Shown one piece after another: positions 21,968 through 33,289 of a stretch of 62,000 nt of DNA. The stretch is taken from contig WPIO01000012.1 of NCBI GenBank assembly GCA_009760855.2, positions 7,917,501 through 7,979,500 of the forward strand. Reading direction: 5' to 3'. Origin of the DNA: Cristatella mucedo (Eukaryota; Bryozoa; Phylactolaemata; Cristatellidae). Position 1 is the first letter of the stretch; the number at the start of each line of letters is the position of its first letter. The notes under the pieces were generated by a model. It was not told the origin of the DNA and did no database searches. It saw only the letters and a program-made list of their open reading frames with translations. Position numbers and translations under genes: made by a program.

Positions 21968-22312
21968 TATTCACATAATTGAAAGTGTAAGGTCTGTCGC
22001 TTCGGCTTTCGCCTTGCCTCGTCATCCTGATCGCTATCTGCACTGAAGCTCTCATCGATGGTCCATCCCCGGACTTTGAGCACAAAGTTACAAACTTTGG
22101 CATCTCCATGTACACCTTAGCAGAAAAAGTGCTTCTTGATCACGTGAAGTGGCTTACATATGCCAGCTCTAGGTTTAATCTTGAGATTGAATTAAGTTTT
22201 GTAGTGCTTGAGAGCTGTGTCGCAAAAACATCGATAATTCAGCTGCACCTACCATTCTTATTTCCAACATTGGCTGCTGTCTTTTGGAACCGTAAATCTT
22301 CGATAAACCTTG
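21968..22312 (-). pseudogene. SAP30-like exon 2 fragment C (decayed)
   Basis: The minus strand gives ARFIEDLRFQKTAAN (the FIEDARLRR region), then LKIKPRAG with IKKHFF (matching the AINPAATREEQ and AEHF parts). After a frameshift it gives VHGDAKVCNFVLKVRGWTID, almost collinear with VHGDATVKNFILKVRGRDID of the intact gene. It then continues as an acidic/basic tail (SADSDQDDEARRKPKRQ) to TAA. That tail is longer than in the 31.6-kb gene. At least one frameshift and one stop break the domain. This is the best preserved of the inverted paralogs. Confidence 0.78.
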
Positions 22313-23149
22313 CATTTTAATAAGTTATCCGATCGTGTAGAACCTTAAGCAGAGAAACGTTGCAATGTAAACAAATAGTTAGCATGATGGCTCCTGTATA
22401 TGTGGCCCAGAAATCGCTCATTTAGGATAGATAATCGTCAACAATGTTGGGCTACCACCACCCCGTAATGGTCTTTCTCTCTATCTGTTTGTCTCATTTG
22501 GCCACAGCTAAAGATAGCATGACTACGATGCAAGTAAAACTTGTTTGGGTGACTGTATATTCAGCATTTTCTGAACTTTGAAGAATTCTTAAGCTATTAA
22601 ATGCTCGGCTATCGGTTTCATCGCATTCACATTCCTAACACACAAATTCTGACTGTTTATTTTTATTATTTCTCTCTTTTCTCTATCTATAGCAACCTTG
22701 CCTAGAGGTAAATTTGCATATTAATTTCCATGGAATGCAAAATACCTGAATTCCAAACTTAAAAAATAATGGTGCCAGGACTTAAATGCTCAAAAAATGC
22801 TCGCAAATAATAGGGACATTAAATATATTCGAATTTAAGCCCCGGAGGATTCAACAGCGATTGGAAATCACGAGAGAGCCAGAGATCAGAGTGAGAGTTA
22901 GAGAAAGAATAAATGGGATGTAAAATCATATTTTCTATGGGTAGGGGTTGCATTGGATATACGAGTGGGACCTCGAAGGTTAAGATACAAAGACATTTGT
23001 TGCGTTGCTAGAATGCCAGAATAATCATTAACGGAATGAAGGTAAAGAAGGACACTAAAGATATTTGAGAATCTCCCTTAGAGTAATAGCACATAGCTAA
23101 GCCTTCGGCGAGCTTACTACGTTGAGACATCTCAGTTCCGTACCAGCCA
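22313..23149. other. No gene supported
   Basis: It aligns with ~51,131-51,985. AT-rich, with no frame conserved across the copies. Confidence 0.5.
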
Positions 23150-23480
23150 CAAAGGATCTGATGGCAACGTAATTGTGGCAGTTTTATTTGGAAGGGCTAC
23201 CGTTTCAATCATCTTTCCCGATCCGGCTGCTGGGGCCATTAATTGAATGCCAGAATAGTTTTTGATAACGGTCGGTGAATTTGCTAGTCTCAAGCCGCCA
23301 TCCAAACTCACGACTGCTATGACCAGAGGGGGCAGTGTGACCTTTCTGCACCCGGGTACAAATCTGCCAATGGCATTCCACACCTTCGTCCATGGTTGCT
23401 ACAAAGGAGCTCCACCGAAGAGGAAATGCCAACACCAAGCAAGCAGGCAAAAGGATTCGATTCAGTTTAATCAACTGTAT
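23150..23480. repeat. Dispersed repeat family D, member 1
   Basis: It shares ggtgaatttgctag, agccgncatccaaactcacnattgc and flanking bases with 54,990-55,330, and more distantly with 30,350-30,640 and 61,780-62,000. Both strands are open: + VGEFASLKPPSKLTTAMT and minus VIAVVSLDGGLRLANSPT. Each frame is kept in the paralogs, so the coding strand is not settled. Confidence 0.5.
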
Positions 23481-24289
23481 TAAATGTATAAAATTAATAA
23501 AAAAATACAATATGTATAAGTTTTAAATGTATAAGACAGCAATGACAGCTTTAATGGTCTTGAATGTAAGCAGCTTTTCTGAAACATAACAAACTGGTGT
23601 ATTAAAGCTTGAAAGTTCCGACTTTTAAATGTTTTTTTCCTAACATTCAATTTGGAGCTAAATCAGTGAGTCAAACTTGCCCCAGCAATGTCTCGGATAC
23701 GAGTGGATTATCTGCAGCTTGCTAAAGGAATGGTTACACCTGGTAATTGATACAGCTATAGTGAGACGAGCTTGCAAGGACACTAATAACGTAGGAAACA
23801 CATCTTCTCCACAACTGACTATGAAAGACAAGTAAATTCCAGTGGAGCCTTTGTAGCGGAGTCTTGAGGTGTTTTAAAAAGCCTCTAAAGTCACACATTT
23901 CGTGGCGAAGGTCTCTCACATCAACGTCTGGTAAGCCGACAAGATCCAGACATGGCTCACCAAGCTTGGTCCGACCATTGCCTTTAAAGGCTGCTCAACT
24001 TCCAACGAGAAACCAAACTAGACCTGAAGATCTGTGAGCGGATTAAACATAGCTGTAAATTCTTTTCGCAGACTGTCTAAGCTCATCTTCATTAGTATTG
24101 AAATCTTTTATGCCGTTAGACCAACGTGCTGAAACAGTTCTCCAGACATCTGCGTCCTTCGACAGGAAGTTCTATTCACTTACAACTCCCCACATTTCAC
24201 ATCTAAATTTGCATCCGGTGGCGGTCATTGGCACAAGTGTTCTCGAAGTCTTGACAACTAAATGTCAAGAGAGTGGAGGTCGTAAGAAG
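23481..24289. other. No gene supported
   Basis: It aligns with 55,340-56,030 with many indels. AT-rich at the left. Nothing recognisable. Confidence 0.5.
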
Positions 24290-24640
24290 CGTTTTTGAAT
24301 TTCAGCCTTAGATGTGATTTACTATAACGTATCTCCGTCTGTACCTCCACAAAGCCACACAGACTATGTGGGTAATAGGCAGGAGAGTTTTGTATAGCCC
24401 ACCTGCAGTCTCGGCGGCTTTCGGTACGCATGCGGTAGTCAAGAGACTTTATCTCACGCAGTAAAGAGAACATGGGAAGCATGGCAAAGTCAAAAGAGCA
24501 GTTGGGGTAGCATGAAAATAGCAGCTCAGGGCCATTTAAAAGGATGAGCCATAGTCGGCAGCAGGAGAGTAGCTGTTGTTGCATAAGAATCGTGGAAGAC
24601 AGTTCCACAGTCGATGACCGGAACAGCTAAAGCTTCTATC
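24290..24640 (-). mobile_element. LINE ORF2 C-terminal fragment (minus)
   Basis: The minus strand reads GDRSFSCSGHRLWNCLPRFL, the degenerate form of the C-terminal CR1/L2 signature seen at 15.8 kb. Downstream tail sequence follows. It is present in copy 2 at 56,050-56,390. The two fragments at 15.8 and 24.5 kb are in opposite orientation. Confidence 0.65.
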
Positions 24641-24912
24641 GCCGACGGTCTTTAAGCGGACGAATCGTGCAATTTTCAATTAACACTGTCAATCTTGGTC
24701 AAAATGCTGCACAAAAATGGCGACAGATCAGCAAAGTTTTAAGTTACGAACACAACGTAGTTGGACAATATACTTCAAAACTGTTTTCAAGTGTTCCACC
24801 TGTGTCCTTAGACAGTGGCTCCATAAAACCACAATTCTGTTCTGCAGATCACAGTAAGCTTTCACGGCCTCTACTCTTGCACTTCACTTTGTTGCCGAGT
24901 CTCGTTTAGCGG

Positions 24913-24976
24913 GATCATCTTTAGCATAGATTACACGCAAAGCCGATCATCTTTAGCATAGATTACACGCAAAGCC
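24913..24976 (+). repeat. Perfect 32-bp tandem duplication (copy 1)
   Basis: The 32-mer beginning gatcatctttagcataga occurs twice without a mismatch (24,913-24,944 and 24,945-24,976). Copy 2 has one version (~56,957). The duplication shifts a minus-strand frame (VIYAKDD) and introduces a stop, so it also damages the coding relic in copy 1. Confidence 0.93.
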
Positions 24977-24984
24977 GTAAAAGA

Positions 24985-26680
24985 GTCCTGATCATTACTG
25001 TTTTGATGACCAAATCAACATCGATATATTTGTTGACCTTGATCGTCTGCTGGCGGTGAGCCAAATCAGAAGCCAAATCAAAAAAATTTACGTAGTACTT
25101 GTTTGACCGTATTTCACTGAGTAGCTTGTCTCACACTGTCTATGCAAGTATACTTGGACGTTCATTTTAGGCTTAAGCTTAGGTGACGAACACGAGGCTG
25201 ACCTTGAATTATTTCTGGTTCGGTCAAGGTGTGATAGCAGGAGACGATCGTACTGAGCTATACGATAACGAATTCCCAAGACGTTTCAAATTTTTTCCCC
25301 ATCATATAGACTCTCTTGGTGCACGCAGTGCTAAATTTTGAGAAACCTCTAATTTGAAGTAGCTGAGAACTCTCTTTAGAACGTCTAGCCATCGTTTCCT
25401 TTTCGATGAGATATGTGCGTCAACAGCAGTGTCCATTCCACTTCCTTCGAGAAGTCTCCTCTCTGTTTCCTTCGACGGAATGAAATCTTGACCGTGAAAA
25501 GGGCTTTTTAATGACCCACTAGTTCTATTAGTTTCTCAGGTTTCCTCCACTGGATAAATCCATTTCCCAACTCAAGTGGCGACCGATAATTTTTGGTGTA
25601 CATAGGGAACTAAAATACTCTACTTATTGCCCATGAGAAAGTTGCCTCTTAAACCAGGCTGTGCTCATGACTCGACTACCTATTTTATCAAATAGACCCT
25701 CGTCGTAGCGAAAGAGGCTTGATCATCAAAGAACTATCAGTTTGAATTTCTTGCGACATGACATGTAAAACAGAGGTTAGGTCAAACTATAGGTAGCCAA
25801 TATCATTCAGGATCAGCACTTGGAAATTAGGTAGATACTGTCTTTTCTGTTTGGGTAGTGCTAGCACTACTTGGTTCAAATCTTCAACTTCACAGAGCAA
25901 AGGTTCTTTTTTTCATGAAGCTTTCAGCTAGCAGAGTTCTTGATTTTTCAGTTTTGCCAAGCTCTCTGCCGTCACTCTTTTCCTCCTCTGCACTGTTCTT
26001 GTCACTGTCTCCGTCCTGCTTACTTTGGTCCTCCTGGACTGTTCTTATTCCCTCTGTTATGTGTCAACATGTAACTGGTGTTTTCTGCGTTTCTTCTGTT
26101 TTTCATCTGTATCTTCTTCACGAAAGCTTCTACTACCTTGAACTGAGGTGACCAGTGCCAAGCAGTTAGCTTCTATGATGCCTGACGGCCTATCACTCCC
26201 AGGAGTTGCAATGCCTCAGGCTAAGCGAATAGCGGTTGCGAGATCTCTTTGTGAGCTCAAAGCAGTTCTAAAACGTCTCCTTTAAGCGAGTAGTAGGAAC
26301 TATCAAAAGTCTCAGACCAGGTACGCAGGCACAGAAGATACTTTGTCTGGGTCGTTGGTGGGTGCAGTGATGCCTCCTGAAAATCAAATAGTCCTGTGAT
26401 GGTTTCTGACCCGTTTCCGGTCGCCGTTGTACGGTTTTTAGTTGTAGCTATTGAATCCAACTTGCATTCGCAAACACAAGTCTCAGACGCCAGGTCAATG
26501 GCAGTAGAACTTTTAAGTAGACACCATGCGGTGCATGGAGTTTATCTGTTGGTACCAGCACTGGTCTCCAGAATGGCACAAAGAATCTGCGCTTTCCTTC
26601 TTCTATTGCTGAGTGTGAGACAATATAATGCTAAACGCTTGACCTTGAACCGGGTTTTCCAGAAGGCAGTACAAGATTGC
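24985..26680 (-). pseudogene. Decayed minus-strand coding relic next to SAP30 (copy 1)
   Basis: This is the counterpart of the better preserved copy 2 region (56,721-58,673). The minus strand keeps FVPFWRPVLVPTDKLHAPHG, PLTWRLRLVFANASW, EASLHPPTTQTKYLLCLRTW, SYYSLKGDVLELL and FKVVEAFVKK. There are stops inside (LELL then TGA; FA then TAG). An acidic tail (EDQSKQDGDSDKNSAEEEKS) follows near 26,000. Relative to copy 2, ~280 bp holding the last candidate exon are deleted near 24,905. I do not recognise the protein. Confidence 0.4.
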
Positions 26681-26789
26681 AGCTAATTAGTAGGCAAGAA
26701 GAACACATCATTGAGGATCCACCCTTCTGTGTATCTAAAGCGATTGGCAAAGGTATAACTAATACCTTAAATTAAATGTCCCTCTCCGT

Positions 26790-26960
26790 TTGCATTCAGC
26801 AAATGTAAAATGCCTAAAGGAGAATAGAAAGAGACCCCCGAGGGCGCTATATCGAATTCATTTTAATTCTTATTTGTATTACTATTTTTAATATATTTAA
26901 TATAATAATTGTTTTTTGTATGTGCTTTATGTTAATTTTGTTGGAAAACGCTGCCTTAGT
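26790..26960 (+). repeat. LINE 3' tail between SAP30 and the minus-strand relic
   Basis: It contains aaatgtaaaatgcctaaagg, then gagggcgctatatcg and an AT-rich (att)n-like end. This is a diverged version of the tail of the local LINEs. The matching sequence in copy 2 is at ~58,830-58,960. Confidence 0.5.
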
Positions 26961-27114
26961 AAGGCCCTACCCGTGTTGTTCATTTGCTGTGCTCGCTGTA
27001 GCTTCATTGTGGACTGGTCTAGCGTTTGGTAATTGGTAGCTGCTCTTCTGCTAATTATCTCACTGCTAGCAAGTTACTTATTATGTAGTAATATGACGCT
27101 TTCTTTTCCTGCAG

Positions 27115-27269
27115 GTATGGAGCAGTTTTCGGGCGAGAGCGACGCGAAGCGGTGTTGCCTGATCGATTCAGGTGTCGCTTGCTTGCGGAGCGCGGGCAAG
27201 GCAATTTATGGATCTAGAGCGAATCAGACAACACAGAAGCGAGGTCTGGAGCTTAAATTGGACGAGCAA
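27115..27269 (+). other. SAP30: SAP30-like exon 1 with its splice sites
   Basis: The acceptor polypyrimidine tract is ttcttttcctgcag and the donor is gtaaga. Both are repeated in copy 2 (tttttcatgcag / gtaaga at 59,314). The exon begins GT then ATG. Bases before ATG belong to the same exon, so an upstream exon is expected within the preceding region; I could not locate it. Confidence 0.8.
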
Positions 27270-30200
27270 GTAAGATATTAGTGTCAAACTAACGGGTAGG
27301 GTAGTGAGGGGAAAGGCTATTAAATTGCAGTGGCCTGTGGTAGCCTGTGCGGTGCCCGTATTTGACCGTGTGCGTGCCTTGAGTCTCCGCTTGCTCGGAA
27401 CCAGCCGTAGTCTGCTGGTTCACATGACGACGAGCCACTCGATTGGCTACGGAGCTCTTCTGGTTCAATTCGTGCCCTCTAGCCAGCTCTCAATTGGCCA
27501 ACTACTGGCTTGTGCCCTCAAGTGCGCCTTGGACTGTGTGGAGGTTTTCACCCCTTACACCTTTCATCGCTTCGTGGCACACCATCAACGGACGTCTGCG
27601 AAGACATTCTATTATTGCGGTTCATTTGCAGATTCTGTACATCCCAGTTGGAACACACTTCCAATGCTTTTAGCATGCTCGCGTAAGCACGATAACCTTT
27701 TGCAGTTGCATGCTTGCTTCAGTATACGTCACTACCTCTTGTTTGTTGACTTCGTGCATCGAAGTGCAAAGCGCCCGAATGAGGATTTCGATCTCTAAGA
27801 AAGCTATGCAAATGGCCTATCATTATCAGATTCATCGTCTCTCGTACCACCTTGTTTAGGACTATCTTAAAACCAGTCACAGAAAAGTCATCCGAGTAGA
27901 ATAATAATAATAATTATGTTTTTATAGAACCCAAAGAGAAGTGGTCTGCCTTATAGGCACTTTACAGATATTGTATTAAAAGCGTTGCCAAATGATTGGT
28001 ACTTTTTAAATGTTCTCTTGTCAGGATATGTTGTGACGTGCATCGGTAGTTAGTTGCAGGGCTAGGACCATAAAGGCTGGAGCCTGAGAATGAAGGGATC
28101 TAATGGTGACTAAAGAACCTTGCGGTTGATGGACTGTTTGATTGAAAGCCAGTGCAGGTCGGTGCTAAGTGGTTTGATGTGGCAAATGCCAGTTCTTCAC
28201 CAACTACTTGCGCCTGCTTGTACTTACCTGATTAGATTCGCTGGTAGACCATCAAGCATGTGATGTGGAAACATCGGAGTTCATGACAGACGCACCGAGG
28301 TGCAGGATTACTTGTGCACTGACTATAAGCCACCGGTTGCATACGTGGTAGCACGAGCAACCAACTTGTTGCAGCATTCTAGAATGTAGGTCAGAAATGC
28401 ATGGACCAATTAGGACGTTGTACTGTCTAAGCAAGCCCGAATTCTGGCAACGTTATGTAGCTGAACGTAGGCAGACTTAATAGTGCAGTTGATCAAGGTC
28501 GTCTAATGAAAGGTCACATTAGAACAGGACAATAGATTAATTGCAGATTCAACAAGAGACATGCTGGCCAAGCTGATTGTGAGCATTAGGCTTCCAATTT
28601 ATGAATCATCATTTGGGTTACCCATAACTAGTAATTTGGTATTGTCGTCATTAAATCCATTTAAGTTTGCTGCAATCCATATGTGGATTTAATGAATACA
28701 GCCAGCAATGTTTTTAGACAATTAGACATGTTCGAGGGTTAGGTGAAGTCAAAAGAAAGTACAAGTGAATATCACCTAAATTCAAGTAAAGGCCAAGATT
28801 GTGCTTGGCGATTAAATCAGCAAGAGAAAGAGTTTGAACTTTGAAAAGAAGCGGACTACATGCAGAGCTTTGAGGTTGCCTAGACTTCAGTGGCTCTTTG
28901 GATGCTCTGTGTACGCTCACATCAAACATCTGGAGTCTCCTACAGAGAAAGGCCCCGAGTCATTGCAGTGCCGTGCCAGTGATGCACTTTTGAGATACGA
29001 GTAGCTTGAGAAGGACTTGTTATCAATAGTACCGAATTATATCGGAAGACGAATCACGACAAGGGACTTTATCCATGTCTGCATTCCTGGGGTGATGCTG
29101 ACATTGTGTAGTAATTGGCTCCAAGCTCGGACTGCCACTCACTTGCTAGGTTTAAAGTCTCAATATTGGAGTTCAGTTGGTTCACCTCTTTCTGGTGTTT
29201 TTGATGGGAACGGCAAAAGATGGACTGGGCGGAAGCTGCTTAGATTATCTTGGTCTAGATTAGCTTATTAATTGGTAAGTATACAAAATAGGATGGCCAT
29301 AGGTGCTGTGGCTGCAACTCGTTTGGGTAGGTAGAAGACTTAATAAGATGCTTGACGATGTAGTTTCGCAGACCAAGTGAAAGTAATTGACACCATAAAA
29401 ACAATCAAAAATGTTCTCCGTATCCAGTCGGCCGTGATAGCACAGTAGTTAAGGTGCTGAAAACCCACGATCAATGTCGTTGGTTTGAATCCTGCAGTTT
29501 GATGGTTCTTTATTGCAAATAATACCTGCACCGGTAGCCGACAATGCTATTCTGCTGCTACACAAATGGGGCAGTTGAATAGGCTAAGATTTCATTTTTT
29601 ATATAAGACGTCGCCAGCTGCGATTCTTTATGAACTTCCTTTCAGTCCAGCCAGGCATGGATGGCAAACGTTTCCTGCTTCGTAGACTTCTCTGCTTGAA
29701 CGTAACACATATAGTGGGTTTATTGAAACTAGAAGCTCATTATGTTGGCCGAACAGCTCATGCTGCTTTAATGGCCTATTGAAGTAGAATAAACGCTCTA
29801 GTGGGTGCAGATCTGGCGACTACCTGAGCAAATGCGTCTGTCCTACATCCGATTCTTAAGAAATTTGCTAACCTTGCTGCATGGTTAGGGTCATTTACGG
29901 CTAAATGTAGTGATTCCCGAGTAGATTGTACGCACCTTGTAGAGCAATTACCCAGACAGGCTGACCTGAAGATGCGCGTATTGGTCTGAATTACCTCAGA
30001 TCTAACTTGAAGCTCCGACAACTTTTGCGGCCAAGCAGCCCCAACCATCACTAGCTTGTCTTCGAATGTCACTATAATTTGAAAAGAGTCGTGCCAGTAC
30101 GCCGAATCTGTACTTTAGTAACCTCAATCCTTACTTTGTAACTGCAAAATTTGGTCAACTTGCTTTCTTCTTCAATAAAGCAGATAGCTAGTCGTAATCT

Positions 30201-31691
30201 GTCCTGTAGACATTGTCTTGGGCCCGCCGTAAACGGTCAACTTTGTCATGGCTGATGTGCTGAAGCTTACGTTGTTCCGATTGCTTTGAAGGTGCCACCA
30301 GTAGCAAGCCTCATGCTGATCAAATCTTTACTAATACTTATCTCTTTGTTATCCTTGTATGACTGTGCAAGGTCTCGAAATATCGCAGTTCTATTCGGCA
30401 GTTCTGCTATCTCAATGAGCAGACCCCAGCCAGCCGGTCACGCAATCGATCCACTAGTACAATTTTATTGATAGTATTGGTACAGGTGAATTTCCCTTTA
30501 CCAGGCCGTCATCCAACTTCGTGACCGCTATGACCATGTTGATGCAACACTGACATTATCCTTTTACCACCGGCCGTGCAGGGTTTAGCACCAGGCCTTT
30601 GGCAGCTACACGTGGCCGTCCTTGATTTATGGATGCTGAGCAGACGTTAGATTTGTGATTGCTTTTGATGTCAGATACAAGAAGCGATGCTCTTTGAAGC
30701 TATAAGCGTAAGAAATTCCAGAAAGCTATTACTACTTTTATAAATGGAAGGTCCTCCTCCTAAAACGGCCCATTTAGGCCTTTCTTACGAATACAAATGC
30801 AGTGTACTTATGTCCTCATTTCTTTATTTTTAATCTCTACTTACCAGAGGTCAGTAGACTATCTTCCGTTGGCAATAATCTTTCATCCTTTAACTTCATG
30901 TTTGCCATTTTTTGTGAGACTTGATATTCTAGGGGTTATTCTCAGCTTCGCTAGGACATCATGTCACTCAAATTCCTTGGGATTTAATAGGAATTTAGTT
31001 TGCGGCAACGGATGCAGTGACAAATAACTAATTAAAGGATATCAGGAAACGCAAATGCAACATAAAGTGGAGGCTATGCAACTTTTACCTTTTATTTACT
31101 TTGGAAGAGAGGAAGTGAGAGGGGCCGAGTAAGAAAAATTAAGAGAACGGAGAAATAAAGCTTGAGAAAGAGTTTGAGTTAGAGACGGAGAGAGAGAGAG
31201 AGAGAGAGAGAAAGTGAGAGCGAGAGATGATTGGCGAGAGATGATGAGAGAGAAAGATTGGCTCAGAATGGACGGGAAATAACCGTGCATTACGGTGAAC
31301 TATTCTAAATGTTTTATTTTTGGTGCCATTTAACCAGATCTCGTTGGACCAACAGATATTCCAATGTATTCATTAATGTTGTCCATTGAAGGTTCCACAC
31401 AATCATATTTGTGATTATCATTCAACCTTCATCGAAGATGCTCGCCTCCGAAGGACAACGTCAGCAACAAAAAAACCAATGATGTCGGCTGCCAACTTAG
31501 CATGTCTGTCTAACGCATCTCTCAGGCGCTATGCAGAAGAGTTTAACATAGCAATCAATCCTGCTGCGACCAGGGAGGAGCAGCTACGCATCATTGCTGA
31601 GCACTTCCCTGGGATACAAGTGCATGGTGACGCCACTGTAAAAAATTTTATTCTTAAAGTCCGTGGCCGCGACATTGATGAAAGTGATTAG
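27117..31691 (+). CDS. SAP30: SAP30/SAP30L-like Sin3 corepressor subunit; join(27117..27269,31392..31691)
   Basis: The protein is 150 residues. Exon 1 (51 codons) ends in CAA|gtaaga; exon 2 (99 codons and TAG) follows an ag acceptor at 31,390-31,391, both in phase 0. Residues 13-22 read CCLIDSGVAC and 54-61 HNHICDYH. The spacing Cys14-(8)-Cys22-(36)-Cys58-(3)-His61 fits the SAP30-family zinc module. Basic residues 69-79 (RLRRTTSATKK) follow, then a C-terminal Sin3-binding domain: LSNASLRRYAEEFNI at 90-104, REEQLRIIAEHFPG, and VKNFILKVRG near the end. SAP30 proteins bridge Sin3 and histone deacetylases and bind DNA in the nucleus. The length is shorter than vertebrate SAP30 (about 220) or SAP30L (about 180). 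The ATG lies two bases after a strong acceptor (cttttcctgcag), suggesting an upstream, probably untranslated, exon. The 4.1-kb intron contains LINE remains. Confidence 0.88.
27900..29330 (-). mobile_element. Ancient LINE in the SAP30 intron
   Basis: The 3' end is (aat)n at 27,900-27,917 (+ sense) with a diverged tail (ccttataggcactttacag). The minus strand keeps FKVQTLSLADLIAKHNLG at ~28,800, matching the reverse transcriptase part of the younger LINEs (VYTLPLADVIAKHNLG). It is far more diverged than the elements at 6.8 and 16.7 kb and is shared with copy 2 (59,925-61,030), so it predates the duplication. Confidence 0.75.
29425..29500 (+). mobile_element. tRNA-like SINE head in the SAP30 intron
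   Basis: A box-like gatagcacagtagttaaggt (29,437-29,456) and B box ggtttgaatcc (29,482-29,492) occur at normal pol III spacing. A tRNA gene is unlikely, because acceptor stem pairing is poor and no 3' terminator run follows. The equivalent part of copy 2 has been deleted. Confidence 0.5.
30100..30640. repeat. Dispersed repeat family D, member 2 (SAP30 intron)
   Basis: It aligns with 61,540-62,000 and with the 3' part of the ORF at 54,690 (gacattgtcttgggcccgccg versus catagttgtggccccaaag; tcgaaatatcgcagttctattc versus tcgaaatgaggcagtttaattc). On the minus strand it reads LLIEIAELPNRTAIFRDLAQ and on the + strand SLLILISLLSLYDCARSRN; neither is clearly the original frame. Confidence 0.5.
30641..31391. 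other. End of SAP30 intron
   Basis: No gene is seen. A (GA)n-rich patch lies at 31,187-31,215. The sequence before the acceptor is attaatgttgtccattgaag, a weaker pyrimidine tract than that of exon 1. Confidence 0.5.
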
Positions 31692-32734
31692 AAATTAACT
31701 ACAAAGACCGGAAGCAGAAAACTGGCCACGAGACGGGGACATGGATAGAGAGGAGTCGTGCAACTACGGAACAGTGAGTACTATATATATATCGATAGAG
31801 ATTGTCTGGTGCGAGACCCTTTCTCCACCGACGAAAGTGAGGTCGGCGCAGTGACGAGATATGGTGAAAATAATAAAGAAGGGAAGAAACACGCCAGGAT
31901 ATCGGAAGAAACTGGGTGCATTTAAAGCAGATGCCTCTAGGCGAAATGAACGAAGATAACCAAGATCTTCAAGGTGCTGCTGCTCAGTCGTTCGACCGTT
32001 CTTACGCCTTCACCAGGTGTTGAATGGCAAACTTTTTAAATGTCTATTCGGTGTATGTATCCTGCTATGGTGGCTTCGTCAAGATGCGAGAATATCTTAA
32101 ATAAAGCTATTTTTTCCAAGTTTAGTTTAATTTTTTTTTATATTGATATCAAGACAAGCACAAAAATGACTATTGCTGTCTGTCTGATGCACTTGTTGTA
32201 CAGGATGTAATATCAATAAATTCAAGATATGTAGTAAGTAAAATACCACGCAGGTCTACTATTTACCGAAGTTACAAGTTGTTCACTTTATTTCGACGAA
32301 ATTCATTTCAGCCCAAAATTTTAACTTTGATTTCTTTTTTCTAACATGATTTTGCAGTATACACACAAAAAATTGCATACGTCAAGATAATGATTCGACT
32401 TGGATTACATATTCAATTGGATTTCTTATCCTTATCATAAAAAGTGTGAATGCAGTCACAAGAGTGTCCACAAAACAGGCATGCTAAGTGAAGTAAGGAA
32501 AGTACAGCTGCTATCTATTATTACGAGATTCTGATGGTTCTCTTAGCGGTGTCTTCCGTGACAGGGCTGTAATAATATAATTTAGTCATACAGTGCCCTA
32601 AGAAACTTTTTTCGTAAGACTTAAGACCTGTGGTTTTATAATATGCAGGCCGGCAATTTTATTCTCGCTAACGCTCTGGTGAACAGCTGCTGAGAACATA
32701 ATGGAGGCATTTCGGTGCATGTATGTGATCCATC
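31692..32734 (+). other. SAP30 3' UTR and downstream sequence
   Basis: Two polyadenylation signals aataaa occur, at 31,872-31,877 and 32,100-32,105. Either would give a 3' UTR of about 0.2-0.45 kb. Beyond ~32,130 the sequence is AT-rich with no recognisable feature. Confidence 0.55.
31872..31877 (+). terminator. Polyadenylation signal AATAAA, SAP30-like gene
   Basis: First canonical signal after the stop codon, 180 bp downstream. A second is at 32,100. Use of either is inferred, not shown. Confidence 0.5.
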
Positions 32735-33010
32735 TTTGATGTGGCTTGGACACGGACCGGTATTATTCCTCAAGCTAACCCTCTAGTAAATGTATTTTTG
32801 ATACACCATCGGGGCCTCCAGGGGGACAGCTGTAGTTTGCCTCTTATTAATTGTTGAATTCGGCCGGCGCACAGCCGTGGTCGAGCAGTGGGTGGGACTC
32901 GAGTGGGAGACAGGGTCGAAGGACGTCGTGCTTCCCTCCGTTCCGTGTGTAGAATAAACCTTTAGTGTTCGTCGTCGGCTTGCTTTCTGTGCTGCGTGCG
33001 TGAACAAAAA
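32735..33010 (+). mobile_element. Degenerate LTR related to the gag-only element
   Basis: It keeps the order of landmarks seen in the LTRs at 11.4 and 42.0 kb: gatgtggcttggacacggaccgg, gatacaccatcgggg, ggccggcgcacagccgtggt, gtgggactcgagtgg, cttccctccgttccg, then aataaacctttag at 32,953 and a gcttgctttctgtgctgcg end. No partner LTR or flanking duplication is visible. Confidence 0.55.
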
Positions 33011-33289
33011 CAGGCGCTTCACATTTACCACTGGGCTCGAGCCCATGATTTCGGCCTGACTTTGATCAGCGCAAGAACCTCAGCCGCTGGGAAAAAAGTC
33101 ACCGAGGCGAGTCCACAGGCAGCGAGTTCCCTGTAATCATTATGAACCGAACAAACGGTAGTTTAGAGCTCAGCTCGTGAGAAATACCACTAGTTGGGCA
33201 ATGTACCATAAGCTAATTAGCGTACAGACATGGCATTTGACGTAGTAGATTATGTATCTCTTCGTTAAGAACTAAGACGCTTTTAAAAG

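Larger units (their letters stand above)
1..30560 (+). repeat. Copy 1 of a ~36-kb tandem segmental duplication
   Basis: This interval lines up in the same order and orientation with 36,106-62,000. Matching anchors were read by eye at 1,674/37,062, 2,702/38,044, 6,158/41,411, 13,763/44,385, 20,518/49,302, 27,117/59,161 and 30,310/61,730. Identity looks like roughly 80-90% in most blocks, with many small indels. The changing offset (about 36.1 kb at the start, 28.8 kb in the middle, 32.0 kb at SAP30 exon 1) comes from insertions and deletions private to one copy. Matching continues to about 30,560 only because the window cuts off the partner; the true right boundary is not visible. Confidence 0.9.

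Noticed and set aside
27304-27798. A 164-codon + frame inside the SAP30-like intron
   Set aside because: It has no ATG start, lies directly after the exon 1 donor, and the matching copy 2 sequence has many stops. Treated as a chance frame.
29425-29500. A functional tRNA gene
   Set aside because: The internal promoter boxes fit, but acceptor-stem pairing and a T-run terminator are lacking. A SINE head or tRNA pseudogene is more likely.
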